NCBI GenBank assembly: GCA_024398955.1
Contig: JAKSIG010000008.1
Span: forward strand, 27,445-91,444
DNA length: 64,000 nt
DNA from: Fibrobacter sp.
GTDB lineage: Bacteria; Fibrobacterota; Fibrobacteria; Fibrobacterales; Fibrobacteraceae
Direction of reading: 5' to 3'
In this document: positions 49,279 through 56,331 of the stretch, in pieces
Position numbering within the stretch: the stretch's first letter is position 1
How the letters are laid out: each line of letters opens with the position of its first letter
The notes under the pieces: generated by a model
Told to the model about the DNA's origin: nothing
What the model saw: only the letters and a program-made list of their open reading frames with translations
Database searches by the model: none
Translations under genes and position numbers: made by a program

Positions 49279-50064
49279 TCATTTATCCTTGTTTAGGATT
49301 TCTTCGGCCAGTTTCATATAAGCCTGTGCACCACTGCTCTGCACATCATAGAGGATGGCAGGCTTTCCGTGGGATGGAGCTTCGCTTAGACGAACATTAC
49401 GGGGAATCATTGTTTTAAAGACAGTGTCGCTTAAATTTTCGCGGACTTCGTCGGCAACCTGCTTGCAGAGACCCAGGCGGGAATCATACATAGTCAGGAG
49501 GGCGCCTTCAATCTTCAGATTAGCGTTCAGATTTTTCTGGACTTCACGAATGGTCTTGAAAAGTTCAGTCATACCCTGCAGGGCATAATATTCACACTGC
49601 ACAGGAATAAGTACACTTGTAGCAGAGGTCAAGACATTCAGTGTTAATAAGTTCAGGCTAGGAGGTGCATCGATGATGATGTATTCGAATGCCTGGGAAA
49701 GAACCTTCATGACACGTTCAAGACGACGTTCGCGGCTCATTGCGTTCACCAGTTCGATTTCCATGACGGCAAGATCCGGTCCGGAAGTGATGACCTTCAA
49801 GTAGTCGAGGCTTGTGTCAAGGATTGCTTCCTTGAGGTTTTCGTAGGTAACGTTATCCGGATTTTCTGCAAGATTCAGAATTTCGTGGATATCCACATCC
49901 TGCATTTCGTTGAAACCCAGGCCCTGGGATGCGTTACCCTGAGGGTCCATATCGATCAGAAGAGTCTTCTTTTCGAGGGCGGCAAAACTTGCAGCCAAGT
50001 TCACGGCGGTGGTAGTCTTACCAACGCCACCCTTCTGGTTGCATATAGCGATCACTTTACTCAT
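49279..50064 (-). CDS. parA: chromosome-partition ATPase ParA
   Basis: 261 residues, Soj type without an N-terminal extension. The deviant Walker A is NQKGGVGKTTTAVNLA, the A' motif is DMDPQGNASQG, and YIIIDAPPSLN is Walker B. The ATG overlaps the stop of rsmG by four bases (ATGA), so they are translationally coupled. Partner of ParB in chromosome segregation near the origin. Confidence 0.98.
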   Translation of the reverse strand: MSKVIAICNQKGGVGKTTTAVNLAASFAALEKKTLLIDMDPQGNASQGLGFNEMQDVDIHEILNLAENPDNVTYENLKEAILDTSLDYLKVITSGPDLAVMEIELVNAMSRERRLERVMKVLSQAFEYIIIDAPPSLNLLTLNVLTSATSVLIPVQCEYYALQGMTELFKTIREVQKNLNANLKIEGALLTMYDSRLGLCKQVADEVRENLSDTVFKTMIPRNVRLSEAPSHGKPAILYDVQSSGAQAYMKLAEEILNKDK

Positions 50065-50771
50065 TCGTTACCTCTTGTAACTAAGGCGTATTCCTGTTCT
50101 TCCTGGGGCAGTGCATATTTATATATGTGTACTGCAGGATCGTTTTCCAGGTGAACGATATTGTTATAACTCTTCAGGGTCACAAACTGACCACCACGGG
50201 CGAGCCCCGGCTGGGCGCGTTCCCAGTCATTTTCAAAAGTAGAAAGGGCGCGGCAACTGACAAAGTCAAGATAGGCCAGGCCCGAGGTTTCAAAACGCTT
50301 GCCCACAACAGTCATGTTATCCAGGTGCAGTTGATTTTTAACGAAGTTCATAAACTGCACTCGCTTGTTGCGGGGTTCCACTGCGTAGAACTGAACCTCG
50401 GGCATAACGATTGCCAGAGGGAAACTGGGGCAACCGGCGCCGGCACCCATGTCCGCCCAACGCTTACCTTTTAAAGAAGTTGACACTTCGCTGGCAGAAA
50501 CATTGCCAGACAGCGGTTTGTCATTCTCGCGAAGGCGAGAATCTAGCAATTTACCTATATATATATATGGCACCAGGGAGTCGGCGATATGTCGAGACAA
50601 AAACTTCTGGGAATCCTTTTCGGAAATCAAGTTGCCGTATTCCTTGGTTTCAACCACAAGGTCTGCAAAGGCATACAATTTTGCCAATACGTCAGCTGAC
50701 AGTTCCACCCCGTTGGATGCCAGGAACTGGTTCAAAAGATTCTTCTGTTCTTCGTTTTCAGAGTACTTCAT
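50061..50771 (-). CDS. rsmG: 16S rRNA m7G527 methyltransferase RsmG (GidB) with extra insertion
   Basis: 236 residues. RHIADSLVPYI at the start, the SAM-binding motif as ADMGAGAGCPSFPLAIV, and RKRVQF-like NKRVQFMNFVKNQLHL identify it. Between LVPYIYIGKLL and RWADMGAG there are about 28 extra residues (SRLRENDKPLSGN and on) that E. coli RsmG lacks. The 5' part of this insertion is encoded by a 20-bp palindrome at 50523-50542 and thus looks repeat-derived. First gene of the parAB operon, as is common near replication origins. Confidence 0.93.
   Translation of the reverse strand: MKYSENEEQKNLLNQFLASNGVELSADVLAKLYAFADLVVETKEYGNLISEKDSQKFLSRHIADSLVPYIYIGKLLDSRLRENDKPLSGNVSASEVSTSLKGKRWADMGAGAGCPSFPLAIVMPEVQFYAVEPRNKRVQFMNFVKNQLHLDNMTVVGKRFETSGLAYLDFVSCRALSTFENDWERAQPGLARGGQFVTLKSYNNIVHLENDPAVHIYKYALPQEEQEYALVTRGNE
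50523..50542. repeat. palindrome inside rsmG
   Basis: ATTCTCGC and GCGAGAAT arms around GAAG, entirely inside coding sequence and in frame; translated in rsmG as SRLREN. It resembles dispersed palindromic repeats of many bacteria that encode the same type of peptide when they land in genes. Confidence 0.8.
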
Positions 50772-50850
50772 ATTGTTGGCATGCTTTGCATGCTACATCC
50801 TCATGCTCGGTCATGCCCAAGTAAACTTGGTCGCGACGCTCGCCATCGGA

Positions 50851-50866
50851 TGTTTCACATGAAACA
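50851..50866. promoter_or_regulatory. parS site 1 (one mismatch)
   Basis: TGTTTCACATGAAACA, 15 of 16 to consensus; lies just upstream of rsmG, next to a TCGGTCATG-type repeat. Confidence 0.85.
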
Positions 50867-50939
50867 TTTATCCGTTTTAAAACATGCTTTGAAAATTTAG
50901 ATAAGCTCAAAATTAAAATCAATAAAAGCTGCCTTGGTC

Positions 50940-51080
50940 ATTGAATTTTCTAAAAATATCTGTGGATAGTTTTTTGATTGGTGTTAGGTTTTTGTGGATA
51001 AAAAATTTTAGGAAGAGCTAACTCGTTAAATTAAAAAGATTTATGTTTTGAAAGAATTGTTATTTTCTTTGTGGATCGTT
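50940..51080. promoter_or_regulatory. AT-rich DnaA-box cluster upstream of rsmG
   Basis: TGTGGATAG at 50961-50969, TGTGGATAA (perfect reverse of TTATCCACA) at 50993-51001 and TGTGGATCG at 51070-51078, all in one orientation in an AT-rich gap. A second-choice origin candidate. Confidence 0.5.
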
Positions 51081-51100
51081 GTAAAAACAGGAGTTTTTTT

Positions 51101-51610
51101 GTGGTAGAAATTGAGGTTGTCCAGGGTGACATTACCAAGCTGAATGTGGATGCAATTGTGAATGCAGCCAACAGATCATTGCTGGGAGGTGGCGGTGTAG
51201 ACGGCGCCATCCATAGGGCGGCTGGCAAGGAGTTGGTGGAAGCGTGCCGGGTGTTTGGAGGTTGCGAAACTGGCGAAGCTCGAATTACTCCCGGGTTCAA
51301 GCTGCCGGCAAAGTTCGTGATTCACACCCCCGGACCCATCTATAACGATGGCCTTCATGGGGAGCCGGAACTGCTCCGATCCTGCTACGAAAACTCCATG
51401 AAGCTGGCGGAAGAAAACGGTTGCGAGACGATAGCCTTCTCGGCAATCTCTACCGGAGTGTATGGCTACCCGAAAAAGGCTGCTACCGAAATTGCGGTGA
51501 AGACCATTCGGGAATACCCAACGCAGAGTGTGAAGAAGGTAATCTTCTGCTGCTTTGGTGAAGACATGTTGAAGATTTACCAGGACGTTCTGAAGATGAT
51601 GGCGTCTTGA
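51101..51610 (+). CDS. macro-domain protein (ADP-ribose/O-acetyl-ADP-ribose hydrolase type)
   Basis: 169 residues from GTG at 51101, chosen for AGGAG at 51089-51093 seven bases upstream. Recognised by VVQGDITKLNVDAIVNAANR, then GGGGVDGAIHRAAG and AISTGVYGYPKKAA, the ligand loops of YmdB-type macro domains. It should remove acetyl or ADP-ribosyl groups. The start region overlaps the DnaA-box cluster. Next gene is an iron-sulphur-type cysteine-cluster protein on the same strand. Confidence 0.93.
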   Translation: MVEIEVVQGDITKLNVDAIVNAANRSLLGGGGVDGAIHRAAGKELVEACRVFGGCETGEARITPGFKLPAKFVIHTPGPIYNDGLHGEPELLRSCYENSMKLAEENGCETIAFSAISTGVYGYPKKAATEIAVKTIREYPTQSVKKVIFCCFGEDMLKIYQDVLKMMAS

Positions 51611-51765
51611 ACCGCCTGAAAGTAAGAAAAATATTTGAAGAAAATCCGTACCAATGGAGCCTTCCTTTGCTAGATTTTTAGCAACAGGAAGGCATTTATG
51701 ATTTCTGAAATTGCCCCCATTCTTGAAAAGCTGAGGGTACTGAGGAATACGACATCCTGGTCGAG

Positions 51766-52404
51766 ATGGATGCTGTTTATTCCCGGATCGAAGAAAAGCA
51801 ACGGGAATGGTTTGAAAAGTCCAAGTTCACCTGTCCTCATGGCTGTGGCAAATGCTGTGAACATTTTGAGCCTGACTTGCTGGAAAGTGAAGCTCTTTAC
51901 ATGGCCGCCTGGCTATTGTGCAATCAGCCTGACGTAGCCCAGAATGTTGCCGAAGGGAAGTTTCCTTTGATAAATGTTTCACGTGAAACTTTTGCAACAT
52001 TCCAACATTGCCCCTTCTTTCGGGAGGATATTTCGGGGACGAATCTTCCAGGGCATTGTACTATTTATGGTGGCCGGGCATCCATTTGCCGTCTCTTCGG
52101 AGCTGCCGGATCTCGGGACAAGCATGGTAATGAAGTCTGGAAACCCTGCAAGTTTTACCCCGCAGAAGAACTTGCCGCCGTCAAGACTCTATCTGGCGAA
52201 CCGATCCTTCATCGGCAATATACTGCAGAAGAAGTCGAAAATCTCTTTGGCGCCCTCCCTCCTGTCATGAGCGACATGATGGAGCAAGAGGAAACCTTCA
52301 CCCCCGACGATGATTCTTCAACATTAATCCACGATATCCTGCCTAAATACATCCAACGGTTAATGTGGATTGTGGATTTAAACGCTGGGAAAGATTCCAT
52401 ATAA
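51766..52404 (+). CDS. YkgJ-family cysteine-cluster protein, 5' end possibly frameshifted
   Basis: 212 residues from the first in-frame ATG. Cysteines in CPHGCGKCC, CPFFRED, CTIYGGRASICRLFG and KPCKFYP match the zinc/iron-cluster YkgJ (UPF0153) family; function unknown. The ATG at 51766 has only a poor ribosome binding site, whereas ATG 51698 follows AGGAAGG but is in another frame. Reading from 51698 and shifting once near 51738 gives a smooth N-terminus (MISEIAPILEKLR then EEYDILVEMDAVY). A parS site inside (51975-51990) encodes NVSRET. Confidence 0.78.
   Translation: MDAVYSRIEEKQREWFEKSKFTCPHGCGKCCEHFEPDLLESEALYMAAWLLCNQPDVAQNVAEGKFPLINVSRETFATFQHCPFFREDISGTNLPGHCTIYGGRASICRLFGAAGSRDKHGNEVWKPCKFYPAEELAAVKTLSGEPILHRQYTAEEVENLFGALPPVMSDMMEQEETFTPDDDSSTLIHDILPKYIQRLMWIVDLNAGKDSI
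51975..51990. promoter_or_regulatory. parS site 2, inside the YkgJ-type gene
   Basis: TGTTTCACGTGAAACT, 15 of 16 to consensus, inside coding sequence (NVSRET). Confidence 0.85.
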
Positions 52405-52438
52405 GAAAAAAGCCCAAGGCATTGCCCTGAACTCTAAA

Positions 52439-52454
52439 CGTTTCACGTGAAACC
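52439..52454. promoter_or_regulatory. parS site 3
   Basis: CGTTTCACGTGAAACC, 14 of 16 with the complete GTTTCACGTGAAAC core, at the start of a palindrome chain (52460-52660). Confidence 0.88.
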
Positions 52455-52560
52455 TTATGAGGCGAGTGAAGCGGAAACAAATTTATTTGTTTCCATTTCC
52501 GAGCCGATTAAGGTTGTATTAATGCGATAGCATTAATACAAACACTCACAAGGTTTGGAT

Positions 52561-52623
52561 GCAAAAACAAGCTTGCTTGTTTTTATAGCCAAACCGCAGG
52601 GTGTAGCATGCGAAGCATGCCAA
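52561..52623. repeat. 63-bp inverted repeat, left copy
   Basis: Made of small palindromes (AAAAACAAGCTTGCTTGTTTTT-like and GCATGCGAAGCATGC). Its reverse complement matches 55474-55536 at 62 of 63 positions. The flanked 2.9 kb holds the small RNA, the PhzF and VOC genes and queE-queD. The rest of the gap 52405-52736 is further short palindromes. Confidence 0.88.
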
Positions 52624-52736
52624 CCAATGCCGAATGTCGCGGCAGGGAGCTTGCTCCCTATGTATTAATCCAGTTTTGCAAGTGTCAACAAAAAAAATTT
52701 CCCGCAAGATTTGTACTAAAAAAAGTGAAAAATCTT

Positions 52737-52767
52737 TTGACAATTCTTTTGGAAGTGCCGATATAAT
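52737..52767 (+). promoter_or_regulatory. promoter of the candidate small RNA
   Basis: TTGACA at 52737 and TATAAT at 52762-52767, both perfect consensus, but spaced by 19 bases, which is long. A GATATA 17 bases away overlaps it. Confidence 0.65.
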
Positions 52768-52773
52768 GAGTGA

Positions 52774-52854
52774 GGGGTGGTTACCCTCCCGTACTAGTCA
52801 TACGGTTCTCCTATGGTTGGAAAATCCCCGGGGTGAAAACCTCGGGGATTTTTT
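52774..52854 (+). ncRNA. candidate small RNA with two C-rich hairpins
   Basis: About 81 nt from just after the promoter to the T-run of a terminator. Three stems are seen: GAGGG/CCCTC, CCGTA/TACGG and the terminator stem. The segment between the second stem and the terminator (TTCTCCTATGG) is unpaired and complementary to ribosome binding sites. No open frame of note, and no known RNA family recognised (not SRP RNA, 6S or tmRNA). Confidence 0.6.
52823..52854 (+). terminator. terminator of the candidate small RNA
   Basis: AATCCCC and GGGGATT arms, loop GGGTGAAAACCTC region, then TTTTTT on the plus strand. On the minus strand the T-run is poor, so it serves the small RNA rather than the PhzF gene. 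Confidence 0.85.
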
Positions 52855-52867
52855 CATTCAAAGGTGT

Positions 52868-53656
52868 TTAGCAGTTCAATTCGCTGACGGAATAGAGGGT
52901 AGCTTTTCCTGCCAGGGTCATTCTTTCGCCCTCGATTTTGCAGTAGAGAGTGCCTCCCCTTCGGGAAGCCTGCCTTGCAATAATCTCTGGCTTATTCATC
53001 TTGCCACTCCAATAAGGCGCAATGTGGCAATGTCCTGATCCGCAAACCGGATCCTCGTTAATGGCAATTCGGGGGCCGAAACTTCTGGAGACGCAGTCTT
53101 CCTTGGTGCCTTTAGCGGTAACATGAACAAGAAGACCTGGCAGTTCCTTCACCTTGTCGAAGTCCGGCTTCATGTTTTCGATGGTATTTTCGGAGTCAAA
53201 AACGCAGAGCATGTCGCGACCCATGTAGGCTTCCGAGGGTCTCACGCCTAGGGCGGCTTCCATTTCATCTGTAACAGGAATAGGCTTCAGGTCGTATACC
53301 GGGAAGTTCATTTCATAAAGATCGCCATTTCTATTCACAATAAGCTGGCCGCTGAGGGTTTCAAAGATGATTTTTGCAGCCTTCTGTTCATAGAAGTTGA
53401 AAAGGGTAAAGGCGGTTGCCAAGGTGGCGTGGCCGCAAAGGTCCACTTCATCGCTGGGGGTAAACCATCGAAGGTGATACTTGGGAGCGGTTTCGTTATC
53501 CTCCATCTTAACCACGAAAGCAGTTTCGGAGAAGTTATTCTCGAAAGCGATGCTATGCATCAGGGAAACTTCCGGCCATTTATCCAGGACGCAAATTGCT
53601 GCCTGATTACCGTGGAAGAGAGTATCTGTAAATGCGTCTACGATGTACTGCTTCAT
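52868..53656 (-). CDS. PhzF-family isomerase-like protein
   Basis: 262 residues, the normal size. PhzF enzymes are two-domain diaminopimelate-epimerase folds; the family isomerises phenazine precursors, but most members have unknown substrates. Recognised by DAFTDTLFHGNQAAICVLD with the catalytic Glu position as NNFSETAFV, then DLCGHATLATAFTLF and DPVCGSGHCHIAPYW. No phenazine genes are near, so a metabolic role in this organism is open. Confidence 0.9.
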   Translation of the reverse strand: MKQYIVDAFTDTLFHGNQAAICVLDKWPEVSLMHSIAFENNFSETAFVVKMEDNETAPKYHLRWFTPSDEVDLCGHATLATAFTLFNFYEQKAAKIIFETLSGQLIVNRNGDLYEMNFPVYDLKPIPVTDEMEAALGVRPSEAYMGRDMLCVFDSENTIENMKPDFDKVKELPGLLVHVTAKGTKEDCVSRSFGPRIAINEDPVCGSGHCHIAPYWSGKMNKPEIIARQASRRGGTLYCKIEGERMTLAGKATLYSVSELNC

Positions 53657-53708
53657 AAATGAAAAATTGCGTGATGTTGTTTTATATTATTTTAGATCTA
53701 AATATGTC

Positions 53709-53790
53709 CATCGGAAGCAAGTGCTATGTTCTTGGGGTCGGTCATGTCGGTGAGCGAGCTCCCTGTCGCGACTCTCGCCCTACGAACGTT
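53709..53790. repeat. dispersed TCGGTCATG repeat, copy joined to parS site 4
   Basis: About 82 bp, matching 55581-55661 at roughly seven of eight positions (shared CGGTGAGCGAGCTCC and GTCGCGAC). It runs directly into parS site 4. A shorter related copy precedes parS site 1 at ~50805-50850. Confidence 0.8.
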
Positions 53791-53802
53791 TCACGTGAAA
53801 CC
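53787..53802. promoter_or_regulatory. parS site 4
   Basis: CGTTTCACGTGAAACC with a perfect 14-base core, at the end of the TCGGTCATG repeat. Confidence 0.88.
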
Positions 53803-53829
53803 TTATTGGGATTTATTTTCAAGCGAACT

Positions 53830-54213
53830 TTAAATAGTCAATTCTACAAGGTTGCCTTCAGGATCTTGGACCACACTCTCATAGTACCCGTCTCCAGTGG
53901 TACGAGGCTGCCCAACGACAGTGACTCCATCAGCTTCCATTTGGGCGGTCAACTTATCTACATTTTCCTTTGAACCAAGAGATATTGCAACATGGCACCA
54001 GCCAAAATGTGGATAGGATATTGAAGATTCAACATCAGTTCGGTGCATCACTTCAATGCGGGCGCCATCTTCGAAGGTAACGAACCTGCTGGTAAAACCT
54101 TTGGTCGGATTATGATATTCCGGCTGGACTGCTCCACCTAAATACTTCTGGTAGAACCCACAGACCTTTTCGATATCCTGAACCCAGATGGCGATATGTT
54201 CCACGTGAAACAT
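53830..54213 (-). CDS. VOC/glyoxalase-like dioxygenase-fold protein
   Basis: 127 residues. The betaalphabetabetabeta fold of the vicinal-oxygen-chelate family is seen in HIAIWVQDIEKVCGFYQKYLG, FVTFEDGARIEVM and the C-terminal GDGYYESVVQDPEGNLVELT. The first residues (MFHVEHIAI) are encoded by a near-perfect parS site, so ParB could bind over the translation start. Function is not known. It is followed by 80 bases of gap before queE on the same strand. Confidence 0.88.
   Translation of the reverse strand: MFHVEHIAIWVQDIEKVCGFYQKYLGGAVQPEYHNPTKGFTSRFVTFEDGARIEVMHRTDVESSISYPHFGWCHVAISLGSKENVDKLTAQMEADGVTVVGQPRTTGDGYYESVVQDPEGNLVELTI
54197..54212. promoter_or_regulatory. parS site 5, at the start codon of the VOC gene
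   Basis: TGTTCCACGTGAAACA, 15 of 16; overlaps the ATG. Confidence 0.85.
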
Positions 54214-54297
54214 TTTGGATTTTCCTTAAATAACCTTTCTTTCCAATATAAAGAAAATTGCTCCACAAAGAGCAATTCAAGTTATTAAAAAATCAAT

Positions 54298-54969
54298 TTA
54301 AACTCCCCTGGCTTCGGGATCCCATATAATTTTATGGAGTTGCACCTGGAACCGGACATTGTTCCTTTTCATGGTTTCATTGGAAAGAATCCAGTTGACC
54401 ATGTCCTCGTATTTCATGGTCCCGAAGATGGGAGAAACATAGAAGGTAGGAAGCTTCATTCCGTTACGAGTATATTCTGCTTCCATGGCTCCGATAACCC
54501 GTACGGCATCTTGAAGGTCTTCTTCCGTTCCAATTACGAACTTCAGAACATCTCGGCCACTGAGGGTCATCATATTCTCGAGTTTCATTTTGGATTGCAT
54601 TCCGCTGGAAATACTCTTCCAGTCCATAGTACAGAAGATGTGTCTATAGCCGGTGGGCTTGGGTTGAGTTCCGTTGGTCTCGATGTTCACCTCGAAGCCG
54701 AAATCGTCCAACATTTTCAATAAAACTTCTACGTTCTTGTGGATAAGTGGCTCCCCTCCGGTCAAGGTGACGTACTGGGTGTTGAAAGATTTTACCTTTT
54801 CGAAAACTTCTACAGGTGACATCTCCCGAAAGTCGGTGCCTTCGACAGCGTACATGGAGTCGCAGTAAGAGCAGCGGAGGTTGCATCCGAACAGCCGGAT
54901 GAATACGGCAGGGGCGCCCGTGCGGATACCCTCGCCTTCGATACTCAAAAATATTTCAGAGATTTTCAT
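54298..54969 (-). CDS. queE: 7-carboxy-7-deazaguanine synthase
   Basis: 223 residues. Radical-SAM enzyme that contracts carboxytetrahydropterin, third step of queuosine (preQ0) synthesis. The cluster motif is CNLRCSYC (Cys-x3-Cys-x2-Cys), preceded by FLSIEGEGIRTGAPAVFIRL and followed by VTLTGGEPLIHKN. It lies 69 bases below queD, a normal pair, and a preQ1-type riboswitch sits upstream of both. In this operon the next gene downstream is the VOC gene. Confidence 0.95.
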   Translation of the reverse strand: MKISEIFLSIEGEGIRTGAPAVFIRLFGCNLRCSYCDSMYAVEGTDFREMSPVEVFEKVKSFNTQYVTLTGGEPLIHKNVEVLLKMLDDFGFEVNIETNGTQPKPTGYRHIFCTMDWKSISSGMQSKMKLENMMTLSGRDVLKFVIGTEEDLQDAVRVIGAMEAEYTRNGMKLPTFYVSPIFGTMKYEDMVNWILSNETMKRNNVRFQVQLHKIIWDPEARGV

Positions 54970-55038
54970 AAGTCAAAAAGACACCTTCGGCGTCTAGTCT
55001 CATAATTCGTAATTAGTAAATCGTAATTGTTGATGTCG

Positions 55039-55374
55039 TCAGACATCAACTTCGTATTCGGCAATATTGTTTTCGCTTTCCTGGATGGTCACCTTATAGC
55101 AGTTGGGAATCTGGTCGCAGATCCACTTGGCCAAGTTTTCGGCGGTGGGATTGAAGTCCACCACGTCGTTGATGTACTTGTGGTCCAGCTGCTGGGAGAT
55201 GATTTCCTTGGCGGCCTTGAAGTCGATGACCATGCCGTTGGCGTCCAATGTTTTGGATTGGCAGTAGACGGTAATGATCCAGTTGTGTCCGTGAAGATTT
55301 TGGCACTTGCTTTCGTAATTCAGTGCCAGCTTGTGTGCGCCCGATACTTCGAAGCGCTTCATGATTCTGTACAT
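55039..55374 (-). CDS. queD: 6-carboxytetrahydropterin synthase
   Basis: 111 residues. It turns dihydroneopterin triphosphate into carboxytetrahydropterin, second step of queuosine synthesis. Zinc ligands are the His of SGAHKLALNY and of LHGHNW, with the catalytic Cys in ESKCQNLHGHN. It directly follows the riboswitch, whose tail contains the ribosome binding site. Confidence 0.95.
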   Translation of the reverse strand: MYRIMKRFEVSGAHKLALNYESKCQNLHGHNWIITVYCQSKTLDANGMVIDFKAAKEIISQQLDHKYINDVVDFNPTAENLAKWICDQIPNCYKVTIQESENNIAEYEVDV

Positions 55375-55380
55375 GAGATA

Positions 55381-55422
55381 CCTAGTTTTGTTTATAGACA
55401 GGATGGTTTTTCGAACTGTCCC
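55381..55422 (-). ncRNA. preQ1-I-type riboswitch of queD-queE
   Basis: On the minus strand a GACAG/CTGTC stem, with the loop beginning TTC as in known preQ1-I aptamers, is followed by an A-rich tail TATAAACAAAACTAGG that ends in the ribosome binding site of queD six bases before the ATG. Tail folding into the loop would hide it, so preQ1 should lower translation. Confidence 0.82.
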
Positions 55423-55473
55423 GCGGCTAAATTAAGTGCCGCAGTGAATTGATATTGAAAATATAGTAAATGT

Positions 55474-55536
55474 TTGGCATGCTTCGCATGCTACACTCTG
55501 CGGTTTGGCTATAAAAACAAGCAAGCTTGTTTTTGC
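55474..55536. repeat. 63-bp inverted repeat, right copy
   Basis: Reverse complement of 52561-52623 with one difference. It is followed at once by other palindromes. Confidence 0.88.
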
Positions 55537-55580
55537 TTCTCTCGCCCTCCAACGTTGGCACTTGCAAAAGCAGAATAATT

Positions 55581-55661
55581 CATCGGGAGCAAGTGCTACG
55601 TTCTTGGGCTCGGTCATGCCGGTGAGCGAGCTCCTCGTCGCGACACTCACCCTTCGAATGT
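55581..55661. repeat. dispersed TCGGTCATG repeat, second copy
   Basis: Direct repeat of 53709-53790. The following stretch to 55740 consists of palindromes (GCCTAAGCCTTCGGCATAGGC, ACACCCATCGGGTGT, AAAATAAACAAGTTTATTTT). It precedes parS site 6. Confidence 0.8.
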
Positions 55662-55747
55662 TGGGCCTAAGCCTTCGGCATAGGCCTACACCCATCGGGT
55701 GTCAAATGAAAATAAACAAGTTTATTTTCGCTTTCCACCCTCGGCTG

Positions 55748-55763
55748 TGTTTCACGTGAAACA
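55748..55763. promoter_or_regulatory. parS site 6 (perfect consensus)
   Basis: TGTTTCACGTGAAACA, exact 16-base match, at the right end of the palindrome chain. Confidence 0.93.
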
Positions 55764-55783
55764 TTGGGGATGGTGAATGGAAC

Positions 55784-56305
55784 TTAAAGCGGTATTTTTA
55801 CACCGGCATAAAGCAGGCCGCGTTGGCCAAATCCAAGAAGCTGAGTATAAAAATACCCAATTTCAAATCCAATTACTGTCCAGTGGATCATTGGAGTAAT
55901 ATCATCGGGAAATGCAGTTATACCTGCATCCAGTTCCATATAGGGATTGAAAAATCCACCTTGATTGAAGTTAAGTTTTGCCCTGGGCATGAACGTAAAG
56001 AATGGTGTTTTACCATCGGGTATGGCAAAGTTGAAGATAATGCCTGTTTCAAACAGATTGCCAACTTCATAACCGTAATTTATTCCAATATCACCTGGGA
56101 GGAATATGTCTTCATCCTCTTCACTATCGAAGATATTTCTAAAAGCGGAAGCTACAGCCCAGGCGAAGTCGGATATATTGAGTATGCCGTATTCTACACT
56201 GATGTTATGTCGACTGTGGGAGGGTGCCACTTCCTGGCTGCTTTCCTGAGCGAAAATCGGAGCGGCCAGTGCCAAAGTTATTAACAATAGAAAGAATTTC
56301 CTCAT
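55784..56305 (-). CDS. small outer-membrane beta-barrel-like protein
   Basis: 173 residues from the ATG at 56305, preferred because GGGGG lies just upstream and a signal peptide (MRKFFLLLITLALAAPIFA) starts there. Mature sequence has aromatic strands (ISVEYGILNISDFAWAVASA, TGIIFNFAIP, FMPRAKLNFNQGG, GYFYTQLLGFGQRGLLYAG), typical of 8-stranded barrels. Family not recognised. Confidence 0.68.
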   Translation of the reverse strand: MRKFFLLLITLALAAPIFAQESSQEVAPSHSRHNISVEYGILNISDFAWAVASAFRNIFDSEEDEDIFLPGDIGINYGYEVGNLFETGIIFNFAIPDGKTPFFTFMPRAKLNFNQGGFFNPYMELDAGITAFPDDITPMIHWTVIGFEIGYFYTQLLGFGQRGLLYAGVKIPL

Positions 56306-56331
56306 ATAACCCCCGTTATATTGTGGATATT

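Noticed and set aside
52774..52854. SRP RNA, 6S RNA or tRNA-like element
   Set aside because: None of the conserved loops or arms of these RNAs is present.
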